A stretch of DNA of 64,000 nt, taken from the NCBI RefSeq assembly GCF_000002425.4, contig NC_037274.1, positions 15,290,561 through 15,354,560 of the forward strand. Reading direction: 5' to 3'. Under the pieces are notes generated by a model. The model was given only the letters and a program-made list of their open reading frames with translations. It was not told the origin of the DNA and searched no databases. This document shows positions 1 through 11,843 of this stretch, in pieces. The DNA is from Physcomitrium patens (taxonomy: Eukaryota > Streptophyta > Bryopsida > Funariales > Funariaceae). Made by a program: the position numbers and the translations under genes. Position 1 is the first letter of the stretch. Every line of letters begins with the position of its first letter.

Positions 1-480
1 AGCTAATGTTACCCAAGCCTCAACTGCGTGGAATTCGACCCTGTTCGTCGCAACTTTCTGAACCTGACTTTATTTTTTTTTAATGCATGATGAATGAGAA
101 GTACAACCTGCCGCCTGCTGCTGGAACTTGTGTTGTGGTGCTTCGAATGGCTAATTTTGGGATGTTTGCAGAATCAAATTCGGCGTCAGAAATTGCTGCT
201 GCTGCTGCTTGTTGCGTTTCGTTTTCGGCTTCAGCATAACTTTGCGCCGTTGGTCTCTGCTACATATCGTTTTGCTGCCTTGTTTTTATTGAACTATTTT
301 ATTGCCATGCTTTCTTGCCTTGTTGTGTGGTGCCTTTTATTTTCTGCATTGTTTTGTTGCTCTTTGTGTTTTTCTTCCTTGTTTTCTTGTTGTTAATGGC
401 AGCAGAGTTGAGTATGGCGGAGCTGAAACAAAATAGCGCAAAAAATTGAGTGAGCAATGTGAATGGATGTTGAGTTTTTG
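1..480. other. GC-richer edge segment, no gene recognised
   Basis: This edge is less AT-rich than the next 10 kb and has short CTG/TTG-rich runs. An open frame of about 100 codons at 94-396 (+) is mostly Leu, Phe and Cys and looks like low-complexity translation, not a protein. It could be the untranslated end of a gene lying outside the window. Confidence 0.4.
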
Positions 481-708
481 AGAGTTCACATTGAAACGTT
501 AGTGTTAACGAACCATCAAAGAGACATTTTTTTGTTCAAGATACAACATCCTATTCAATAATTTTAGAACAACCATATATTATGGTATTACAAATGGAAA
601 TAAAAGTATTTGATGATGGTTCAGCTCATGGACGGACACCTAATGAAGATAAAAGAAAAATAATATAATTTCTAATTATGCCTCTTAATTATGAATAAAA
701 TTGAATTA

Positions 709-743
<35 letters not shown>

Positions 744-2100
744 ATTGCTAAGAATTATTGAAGAATTTAAGAATTTTGAAGAAATACCATTAAAAAATTG
801 ATGTCTAAGATTATAGAGGTATAAAAGAGGAAGTACTTTTGCAAGATATAGGTGCCTTTGATGCAAGATTTATTATTATTTTTTAAAATGGAAGTATGAT
901 ATACAAGAAAGTTAAAGTTTTAAAAAGAAGAAAAAAGAAAAGAATGCATAATATCAAAAAAAGATTATATAAGTTAGAGATATTAGAAGATAATGAGAGG
1001 ATTTTTAGTATTTATGACAAAAATAGATTAGAAGATTTTTAAGAGTTAATTACATCTATTGGATTAAGAGATATTAATAAGGTTGTGAAAATTTATTTAA
1101 AAAAGGTTTATTTTGTATTTGAATTTTTTCAAGGATCAAAAGTTATTATAAAGACAAAATATAAAATAGTAAACAAGAAGGTAAAATTTGTTGAAGTATT
1201 TGTAGGAAGAACAATTTATTCAATAGATGATTTATATTTGGGCTATAATCAATTTTATCTTGTACATGGGAATAGAGATTTAACAATAATGAAAACACTA
1301 CTTGGACTACTCAAAGTTTGTATTCTTCTTTAATTTTTTACTAATTCAGTTATATATATGATGAATGGAATGAACAATATATTAAATAACTTCATTCCTA
1401 AAAAACTATGCCTTTTTTAGATGATATTCCAATCAAGGGATGTAAAAAAAAGAAAAAATGATAAGACTTAAGATAAAAGGGGGTGTTGCAAGTATGTTGT
1501 TGATTATATATAAGATTGTAAAAAGATTTTAATTTAACTTAAAGAAGTTCATCTGACACTTTTGAAAGAAAAATCTACATTTGAAGTACAAAAAGTTGTC
1601 ATTGTTGGAAATTTTTATAGATTTTATGGGAGAAAATAAAATCTAAGTAAATTTGATGTAATTAGAAGGATGAAGGATACATGTGCCTCTTCAACAGAAG
1701 TAGCAAGTTTTTAGGTACTTGTATATTTTATTGTATATAGATTCTTTGTTAAATTCATATAGCAAATCTATTATATAAAATATTACATAAGAGAAGTTGA
1801 TTTAAATGAAAAAAGAAGCATATTAAAGCAATGCAAAGACTAAAGGTTTTATTATTGACACATTTAATTTTAAGATGAATTGATTATAAGTATAATTGAC
1901 AAGTAATTCTTACTATAGATATTACTTATATTACTATTGGATGGGTTGTGGATCAAGATGATTTAAGTGAAAATAGATTTGTAGTTTGATTTGAAATTAA
2001 AGTTTTAAGTACTTGCCAATGTGTATATTTGCAAGTTAAAAGAAAACCATAGAAGTTTTTTCAGCCATGAAAGCTAAAAAAATATTATATTTATTGATAT
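480..2100 (+). mobile_element. Decayed Ty3/Gypsy retrotransposon pol relic
   Basis: The element copied itself through an RNA intermediate; this copy is dead. Broken frames keep a recognisable order. At about 1085-1333 there is a palm-like stretch reading GRTIYSIDDLYLGYNQ, which resembles the start of a Gypsy reverse-transcriptase palm. At 1408-1449 follows MPFLDDIPIKGCKK, with Asp-Asp at 1420-1425 standing for the catalytic YxDD/FxDD pair. An RNase H-like stretch at 1939-2045 in one frame begins GWVVDQDD and ends YLQVKR, with one stop inside. Many other stops and a poly-A run (714-741) break the frame. No LTR could be delimited. Family assignment rests on motif order and my knowledge of Gypsy polyproteins. 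Confidence 0.7.
714..741 (+). repeat. poly(A) tract, 28 bp
   Basis: Uninterrupted adenines inside the decayed Gypsy relic. It could be slippage expansion or the tail of a small retroposed insertion; no target duplication was seen. Confidence 0.9.
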
Positions 2101-3523
2101 AGTAGTAATAATTCAATTTTTATGCAAATAATATTTTTTATTAAAAAATTATATCTATTTATAAAATTGATATGCTAAATATTAGAATTTTGATTATATA
2201 TATATATAGTTAATTTTTTAATAAATATTCTATAATATTATTAGATTCTTTTATTTCATAGAGTATATATTGTTGTGTGATGTGGCATCATATGTCAAAT
2301 CACATTGGATGAAAATAATATATTTTAATTTAGAAAATTTTAATCCATTTAGAATTTTATATTAATTGGTCTTATTAGTGTCAATTAAGGTTTAGAGGTT
2401 TTAGGTAGAGAAGGTTATTTGATTTGATATTCTCTATCAAGTTAATTCTTGTGAGTGTTTTAAGAAGAATTTTTTTTACTTATTATAGAATTATGCTTGA
2501 ATATGGTAATTTAGCCATTGAGTAAAATTTAGGATTCATTTTACATATTAACACTCTTGGATTGTTCATTGCTTCATTTGGTGTAAAAATTATCTTAAAT
2601 TTTAGTGTGTAGATACTTCATTGTATTTTCAAAATATATTTTTTGTGCATACTTATTTGGTTTTAAATTGCATACTTGATGATAGTTTTTGACACTCAAT
2701 ATTTTGTATATGACAATCTTTATTTACAAAAAAATATAAATTTAAAGATAATTTTTCATCTTATCTTATATCATATACAAAAACCTTTTTTATATAATTA
2801 CAAGTAGCTTTGCAAAAAAGTAATGAAGAATAATTCTAAATAAAAATTTCTTTTCAGATAATTTCTCAATATTAAATTGTTTATTACATTATTTTTATAC
2901 TACTAATTCTTTTCAAAACCTGGATTTCTAATCTTTCTAGAATATAGAAAATTTTGACAAGTCATATTATTTTTAGACTAGTAAAAATTATTTATCAAAG
3001 AAATTTTATACAAATAATCTTCTTAAAAAATCTAATAACATTTCTATGTTATATATTTAAAACAAAATTTCTGAGTTTATGAAACATTTTGCATTAGTTA
3101 TACCATTTACTTATTTCTGTGATTATTGTTAACGTACAAAAGTACTTTTATTTAATAAGTATATATAACTTATTAAATAGATTTAATTTTCATAAAAACA
3201 AATCTAACACAATTTGAATTTATTTTACAATATGATTAAATAAAAATGGTTTATATTAAAATGGTAATTACATGTTGTACCATCTTCAATAACCACATAA
3301 GAGATTCTTTTTATATTATTATTTAGAATCAATTATTACTATGTCTACATATACATATGAATTTTTGTATTTGAAGTCAAAGTTATAAGATAGTAAAAAA
3401 TCATTTCAAATTTTGCTAAATAAAATGTGTTTAAAATTAATTTATTTACTTTATAAATTATATTAAGATTGTTTTACTTACTGTGGGATAAAATGTTTGT
3501 TTCATGCAATACAGTTTTGGCAT

Positions 3524-3554
<31 letters not shown>

Positions 3555-4158
3555 CATCCAAAGAAGTTTTACAACTTAGAATGTTTATGATTTAAAATTA
3601 AAACTTCATATACCTTTTTTATTTTAATTCTAACATATAATAAAAGAATTAGCAGATTATTTTTACCATACTTAATCTAAATAAAAAAAAATGAATAAAT
3701 CAATATCTGAAGATTGTTATTCCAAGATGTTATATGAAGTTGCTGTAGCTGTAAATAAAATTTTGGTAGATCATATCGTTCCTATTATTCATTAATTTTC
3801 TTTTCAAAAATCTTATTTATTTTTTTGTTAATTTCAGAAAAACAAAACCAATCTAGACGTTATATTATTCACAAATAGAGTCAATCATGAAATTTTACTG
3901 AAAAACTATTTGTATCTTCTTTTATCAAAAGACTTTCAGATTACGGTTCACACATTTGTTTTTATTGTCAGTTGCTCTAGTTTTATTATAATTTGATGAA
4001 GATATGTCAATTTTTATGTTTTTATTTAATTTATTATTTTTTGGGGATTTTTTAAGAAATATTTTGTTTTAAGAAATTTACAAATAAACATAAAATTTGA
4101 GGGTCATATCATGTAAAAAAATCAAAAATTTTGTAACCTATAAATAATTTTCTATTTA

Positions 4159-4161
<3 letters not shown>

Positions 4162-4193
<32 letters not shown>
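4162..4193. repeat. (TA)n microsatellite
   Basis: Perfect alternating AT tract of about 32 bp in intergenic DNA. Confidence 0.95.
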
Positions 4194-4195
<2 letters not shown>

Positions 4196-4957
4196 CAAAA
4201 AATATATTTTTTAATTTTATATTTATGTTTCTTCTAATTTATTTATTCTATAAATTTTGAAATCTATGTAATATTTTTTATTGTTTAACAAAAATAATTA
4301 AAGCAAAACATTACAAAAATACAAATTTCCAAAAATGAATGGTATCAAGCAAGCATACACATGAGCAATTGCAAGCCATGAATGGAAGAGAGTAAAGAGT
4401 TTTAAGTACACAAAGTAAATGTTCATTTTTATCCATATTTACAAAAAATAGTAAATGCATAAAGAATCACATGCAAATAAATAAAAGGCACACTAGAACA
4501 CCAATAAATAAATAGGGGGGACGAAAGATGCAATAATAAGATTGATGTATAACAAACTTTAGCACCATCAGTCACTTGCATCAAAGAGACACACAATATA
4601 GAATGTGAAATATTTTTATTTCTTATCTAAATTTAATTTTTTTCTTCATGTTTTTTAATTTTAAGACTTTCAAATGATATCAAGATATCATACAAAAAAA
4701 AACATATATGCTTCTAGAAATAGTTAAGTTACCTTTATGGAATTTATTTGAAGAACAATATGAGTAATTTATATAGTTGTACAAATATAGTTGATAATTT
4801 AATAATCCATAAGAATAATTTATAGATGAATTTAACATGTTTAAAAAAAATATTAAGATTATTAGTCACATAATTTTTTTGAGACATTTTTAATGTGATT
4901 TCTTATTGGCCAAAATAAGAACATGTATTTTTTTAATCAAAGTTTTAAAAAGCAACT

Positions 4958-4988
<31 letters not shown>

Positions 4989-6949
4989 GATTAATAAAAA
5001 GGTAAGATAATTTTATATATTTTATTTTCATTATTTTTTAGATTTTTATTCACACATACTTATATAATTTTTATTTTATTTTTTACTTTAAATATAAAAG
5101 TCTATTATTTATCTTTAAATTTAAATTTATTAATAATATTAAGAATACTTGAAATGAGTGATCCTTTTCAAAATTATTGAATTTTGGTTATTCAACTACT
5201 TGCAATTTAAATTTAAAGTACCTAACTTAAAGTATAATTGGATAAGGTAAATATTAGGTCAATTGAAATGTATTTGTTGTACTTAAAAGTTGTGCTTTTC
5301 TTTCTTATATGTACAAGAAAAATTGACATGTTTGAAAGCTATTAGTTGTCGCTTTTAAAAATAAAACTATCAGTTCAATAATTTTAAATTATCATTATAT
5401 ATATATATATATATATATATATTACAGTAATAAATTATACATCACAATCTTCTATAGCAAAGATCTTTATACAATCTTTCATGAATATCTAATTTTTCAA
5501 CAACTTAATTAATGTAACTCACAAGCATTTGACACAATTTGTATTGCATTGCAACTTTGATTGTAGAAAGTGGGTCCATGAAATTGAGCAACCACAATCT
5601 AAAATATTCAGCAGCATGGATGATACTAATGAGAATTATTGCAAAATATCCAAAATCATTTCTTGTTGTCATTAAAATGAAATATTATTTAATAAAATTT
5701 TTACGTAAACATTATTTTGATTGAAATCCTTATAAATTATCATGTTTGTTTTAAATAAAGAACTTGGAAAATTGTTGGCATAAAGCACATTGCAGAATTG
5801 ATGTATTAAAATCTTGAAGTTATTTCATCTAAATTTGAATACTTTCATTTTAATACACAGTACTAGAACAACATTATAGAACGGGAATAAATAATAAATA
5901 ATAAATACAATCATTTGGATAAATAAAGAAATTTAATCCAACTTTCTCAAATTTAATTATGTTTTGAAAAATTGAAGGCAAGATTATTTAATAAATACAT
6001 AAAGTGGTGTTCTTTGTCTATTTCATTGAAAAAATATACATCAAAATTTTCTAGTGTGAGTATACATTAATGACATTGATAAATGCATCCAATTAATACA
6101 CTTTAAAGAGATATTAATTTAAAAAAATTAAAATATGTAAAAATAATTCACTAAATTATTCACATTTGTAACAATAAGAGAGTAAAAACCATTGGATGTT
6201 TGTAAAGCATTCACAATTTATAACTGGATCTAATATGACTTATGCTACTTGTGTGTTGTTTTATTTACACATAACTTTCATCAATAAGACTCTTTAAGGA
6301 TAAGTGTGCAAACTAAGACTTGAATAGATTTTTCATAATGTTTTTTCTCTAAATCTTTGGGTTTATGATTTAATTTAATCAAAATATTAATTGAAAGAAT
6401 TTACACTCAATAAGTTTATATGCTTTAAAATAAATTTAAAAGCTTCTAGTGAATGTATATGTGTGGGTATGTTTTGTTTTATTTTCAAAATCTAATTGTC
6501 CCATACATTTTAAGAACCTAGTGGAGTTACAAATAAAGTCCTAACTCAATTATTTATTTATTTATATATTTTTCTTCATGGAATTTTTGTAGAATGATAT
6601 AATTTAAGTATTTATAAAATTAATGTAAAAATGCATCAAATATTTTTTTATAAAAATTGGTTAAAAACAAAGATCACATTGGTTAATATATACTTAATAT
6701 CCTAATTTATATTATATTAAATTTAAAATACAAATAAATTTGGTTATTTTCAAAAATATCACAAGAATCTCAAAATATTCAAATACTTCACCAAAACTGA
6801 GAACTATTTCTGTGGTTTAATATTATAATAAATCTAAAATAAGTTATGATAACAAGTGGTACAATGAAAGTAAAAAGTGAATATGCCTTTATATTATTGA
6901 GTCTTTAATAAGTTTACGGTAAATTTTGAAATTATAAATTGAAATTTTA

Positions 6950-7230
6950 AATCTTAATAATGAAAATTAAATTATAAATCTTTATATTAAGATATATTTA
7001 ATTTTAATTAAATTTATATTAAATATATCTTAATATATAGATTAAGATATATCTATTATATATCTTGATATATAGATTTAATTTTCATGATTAAGATCTA
7101 TCTTAATATAGAGATTATAAAATAATCTATAAGATCTATATAATAAGATATATCTATTGTATATCTTAATCATGAAAATTAAATTTTAAGATATATCTTC
7201 ATCATAAATTAAATTATAAATCTTAAAAAT
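6950..7230. repeat. Nested inverted and direct repeats, foldback-like
   Basis: Two perfect 22-bp arms at 7076-7097 and 7163-7184 are reverse complements separated by 65 bp. Between and before them, imperfect palindromes built on AAGATATATCT occur at about 7044 and 7146 as direct copies of each other. The whole patch can fold on itself. It may be a decayed foldback/MITE-type element, or random AT palindromy. Confidence 0.65.
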
Positions 7231-7787
7231 TTATTCATGTAAGATTAAAGAAAGTCTAGGCTCTTGAGAAGAAATAGATCATTTATCTCAATAAATGATA
7301 AAAGATTAACTCATTGTAGACTCAAAATGTTAAAAATTGAGGCAAAAGAATTCAACTAGAAAGAAAATCATGTGTAAAATGGTAACAACTGGAGGTTATA
7401 TCTATGACAATTATTTTTTAAATTTATCCATTACATGAGAAGTGGGACCCCATTTTTTTCTTTTATACAAAGAGTGCGGTGGACAACACTTGTTGGAATG
7501 ACACGTCATAAGAAAGATAAGACACATCATAAGAAGAATTGAGGAAGTTAGAGTCCAAATAGAAATAAGAGTCCAAGAGGGCAAAACAATACATTGAATG
7601 ACTCTCTTAAGTGAATAAGACCATCCAACCAATACCCATTTATGGCTCTATTCTCTCCCCCACCACCAAACTTATCAATATCACTCCTTCCTATCATGGT
7701 CATAAAAGTTCACTTTATAAGTTACAACAACAAAACTTCAAAAAAAAAATTATCCACACTATTAATAATTTATCTTTTACATGCACC

Positions 7788-7788
<1 letters not shown>

Positions 7789-7828
<40 letters not shown>
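7789..7828. repeat. (TA)n followed by (GA)n compound microsatellite
   Basis: TA alternation to 7810, then nine GA units to 7828. It is followed by ATAAAA-type A/T runs. Confidence 0.95.
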
Positions 7829-7946
7829 AAGAAATATAAAATATAAAATAAAATAAAAAATATATATATGTATATATACGTATAATATGTCTCATTTTAT
7901 TTTGGCTATTATTAAAGAAGTCAATGGCCTAATAATTAATAATTTA

Positions 7947-7953
<7 letters not shown>

Positions 7954-7983
<30 letters not shown>
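7954..7983. repeat. (TA)n microsatellite
   Basis: Alternating AT tract of about 30 bp in intergenic DNA. Confidence 0.95.
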
Positions 7984-7987
<4 letters not shown>

Positions 7988-8813
7988 GCATTTGTTTCTA
8001 CATGGAGGGTTGGACCACTTGAATCACACCCACCCATCAAAGCCGCTCAAAGTCCAAATCCTAAAAAATGTGTGCCCATATGAAAAGAGAACAGCCTTCT
8101 CTTTGTTTCTTTTTCATCAAATTGTAGTTGATGAGTGATTATCCATTGATTTATTTTACTTTTTAATTTTGGCCCAATCTATGCCATGCAAGCATGGCCA
8201 TACAATTCATGGATTTTAATTTGATTTTAATTTATCAATTAATTTATTTTTATATGATGGTTTTGTAGCCAATCAAAGTCAAGCACTTGGCTTAGAACTC
8301 TCCATCTTTCACTCTCTTTGTTGGCAATAGAAGGCATAAAGTAGACACAAAAGGTTGGTGAGTGTTTCTTTCGTTTGAGTGGCCTCCTTTTCTTGAGAAT
8401 TGATCTTTGCTTAAACATGAATTTGACTTTTTCTTGTAGAAAAGTTCATTGAATTGTCGAGTGTTTGGTGCCCCTTTAGAGAAGATCATTTTCATTCATC
8501 ATGAAAAAGAAATATGAACAAGAAATGGAGGGCCAATAATCTGATGTAACAAAATAGTGATCACTAACAAAGAAATTCAATTTAAGTTATTAAAATTACT
8601 TCAGTGGTATAAATCTCTAAAGAAACTCACACAAGAAATTGAGTGATAAAATGATCAATTGTGGTTTAAATTTAATAACCTAGGTCCAAATATTCATAAC
8701 AATTTTTAATTTTTCTTAATTTTTAATTTTATGGCATTACAATAGCATCAAAGATGCTAATAACTGTAAATAAAAAATCAAACATCAAAAAATGATATTG
8801 TGGTGCTAATTTC

Positions 8814-8848
<35 letters not shown>

Positions 8849-10499
8849 CACATTGACTTTTCCTATTCACTTTCCCAATGCTTGTCTCCTATCTCAACAT
8901 TTTGTTCTCCATTCTCATTTGTAGTCCTTGCCTTCTTTTTTTTTTTTTTTTTATATTTTGTACCATTTTTCTCTACTTTGTTTGTCAAGAAGGGATAAAC
9001 CCTTATGCACCAATACTCCGCACCCTCTTCTTAAATACAATTTATATTCCGATTTTTATCTCCAATATGCTTGTCTTTTGGTCTACTTTGTATCTTGTAA
9101 TATTTCCATGTTTTCTTAATATTAAAACATGAAAATATCTTGGAATATTTCCATCTTGTAATATTTTCATGTATTTTTTAATTGCAGATGTGTATATAAA
9201 CAAAAATACATGTTTTAAAAACTAAAAATTCTTGTGGTTGTGTTTATATACATACATAAATAATTTTATAACAAAAAGGACCAAAAAATGTAAAAACAAA
9301 GTCCAAAACAAAACAAGCAATATCAATGGTGGAGGTTGATCAAATCCATAACAACCACTTATAATTAAGAAAAGAGTGCTAAAACATTTTAGGAGACAAA
9401 TCTAACAATATTCTAATGGAGTCTAGTACATTAAAAAGAAGAAGTATATGGAAAGTAAATCGACAATAAAAGTTAAAATTCTTCTTATAAAATATTTTTT
9501 TTATAATATAGTCACTTATGTCTATGTTGGTTAATGCATACCTAATCAATCAATCAATTGATCAAAAAAATATTTATTTAGGAATAAATTAGTTAATATT
9601 GATAATATCATTTGAAAATGTATGATGGTAACAAATAATAAATATACACATGACATTATAAACTTACAAAGAAATTGATATTTTAAAGAATTTTTTTTTA
9701 CACTTGTTGACAAAAACCACCTCCACATATTACTAAATTATTAAATACTCCTTGTTGTATTAGTAAAGATACCAAAGATGTTTAAATAAAAATTTAGGAT
9801 TAGTATTATTATTCTTATTTTTATTGGTATTATTTTTGTTTTATTTCAAATTTAAAACATATTCAAAAATTATGTTTTTTCTAATAGAGCAATAAGAATT
9901 TAACCTCCATGTTACATAAACAACACCATAATTTTATGCTTTGCCATGGTTAGAATTTTGACTAACTAATAAAAAAATTACTTTATTTAATTATTTAAAA
10001 AAATTATTTTTTATTTAACTTAATTCATTAATATATAATTAATTAATTAATTAATTTTAGAGTTGGTATTTTTATTCTTTTTTAATATTGTTCACACATA
10101 GAAACAAGGGACAAGGAGGTTGGAATAGAAAACAAAGAGATTGAGAAGGATTAATTTACCATTATTTGATATATATATATATATATATATATATTATTTA
10201 TTCAATATAATAAAAATTATAAAAATTATATTCTTAGATTATTTTTTATATCATTTTTATTTTAGAAATAAATATTTTTTAATATTTTATTAAACTATAG
10301 ATTAAATTAATATTTTTTAAAATAACAACTATAAATTTTATGATCATCTAAATTATTAAAAATTTCTATTATTAATAGTATCAAGTAACTATTTAATTTT
10401 ACAACATGTATGATGGTATTAGGTCGTCCAATTAAATATATGCATTTTTTTTTTCTTATTTTCTTAAAAAAATTCAATTAATTTTTCATGAATTTAAAG

Positions 10500-10536
<37 letters not shown>
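10500..10536. repeat. (TA)n microsatellite
   Basis: Alternating AT tract of about 37 bp upstream of the auxin-carrier island. Confidence 0.95.
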
Positions 10537-10538
<2 letters not shown>

Positions 10539-11234
10539 TACATATTTTAAAATTTTAATACTTATAAAACAAAATATACTAGTATATTATATTTTTAAAT
10601 ATAAATAATAGCCACAAAGAATTTTGTGGCTTCTAAGTAAATAACCATTTTTCTTAAAATTTTAAACATAGTGACTTTTCTATATCCCAACTTAAGCATC
10701 ATTAGTCTTATATGAATAACTATTCCAACAACATCAACAACAACAACAAAAAAAAACATTTTGATTCTAAAATAAAATCTTTGAGCAAGCATACTTATTG
10801 ATAATATTTAAAACCAAGTATAATAAAATCCAATTTCTATCTTTTGACTACACTATCCTAAGCAAGCAAGCAAGTTACTTAATACAAAGTACAATACAAG
10901 GGGGGTCTGTTCTGGTAGGAATAAAGCAGTTGAGCAATAGCTAGGGCATGACTGGCTCCCCCCCTCTCTACACCCATCTCACCCTCTAAAACAACACCAC
11001 CACCTACACCAACACCACTACACTACACTACAGTGCAGCAGCAGCAGTGGTAGCAGGGGCCAGGACAGAAGACAAGGACATGACAGGACATGAAAGAACA
11101 GGACAATGCTCAACAATCCCAATACAAAAGCAAAAACAAAAGCACAAGAAGAAGTAGATTGAATGCCAGGTGAAGAATGAAGCGATGTGTGTCTGTATGT
11201 CTGTGGCTCTGGATATATATATATATATGTAAAT

Positions 11235-11237
<3 letters not shown>

Positions 11238-11264
<27 letters not shown>
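11238..11264. repeat. (CA)n microsatellite
   Basis: CA repeat in the upstream region of the auxin carrier gene, preceded by a short TA run at 11214-11228. Open frames here are repeat translations. Confidence 0.95.
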
Positions 11265-11266
<2 letters not shown>

Positions 11267-11460
11267 CCTCGATGATTCATTCTTAGCATTAGCATTACTT
11301 GTTGTGCATTAGCATTGCAGAGTTGCTTGTGTCCTGTGAATGGGTTATGAGGCAAGTGAATCAGAGAGCGAGAGAGAGCTAGTCAGTCAGTCAATGAGAG
11401 AGTATGTAAGTAAGTGAGTGAGCCAGAGTGAGTGAGTAGTGTGTGAGTGAGCCAGAGTCG

Positions 11461-11472
11461 GTATATATATAA
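11461..11472 (+). promoter_or_regulatory. Candidate TATA box of the auxin carrier gene
   Basis: GTATATATATAA lies about 370 bp upstream of the start codon, after GAGA- and GTGA-rich sequence (11360-11455) of the kind found near plant core promoters. Transcription would start near 11495 and give a 5' leader of about 350 nt with a T16-type run near 11565. This is inferred from position only. Confidence 0.4.
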
Positions 11473-11843
11473 CTTGGCCTTGGATACTTGCTTGGTTTAC
11501 CCTCTTCGCACACAGCCTACCTCGGCGTTTCATTCTGCGGGACCCAGTTTTGTCCTTTCGTCCCTTTTTTTTTTTTTTTTCTTTTTTGTGGGTCTGATTG
11601 TTTTTTTGGTCGTCTGTGTTTAGAGTAATGTAGGTGGGGGAGAGGATCTCGTATAGTACTGTAGCTTTCAAGGTCCTGCTAAGGCTGTTGAGTAGCTACA
11701 AGCTTGATTGCAGCACTCGCAGTGTTTTTTTCTTTTAATTCTCACATGCACACACTTGTTTGTGCGCTTCTGAGCTCGTTGTGTGGGTAGCGTGGTGTTG
11801 CGGTTGCGAAGGCAGCTGTTGTTGTTGGTCTAGTAGGCTTGAA

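Larger units (their letters stand above)
2100..10880. other. AT-rich gene-free stretch
   Basis: About 8.8 kb of very AT-rich DNA. Short open frames here are low complexity and match no family I know. It holds several (TA)n tracts, a 30-bp poly-T (3525-3554), an inverted-repeat patch near 7 kb, and probably unrecognisably old transposon sequence. A slightly less AT-rich patch at 7.4-8.5 kb has no coding signal. Confidence 0.6.

Noticed and set aside
94-396. 100-codon plus-strand frame
   Set aside because: Leu/Cys/Phe low-complexity translation of T-rich DNA with no family resemblance.
11018-11355. Overlapping minus-strand frames with VCVCVC and IYIYIY
   Set aside because: They are translations of the CA and TA microsatellites upstream of the auxin carrier gene.
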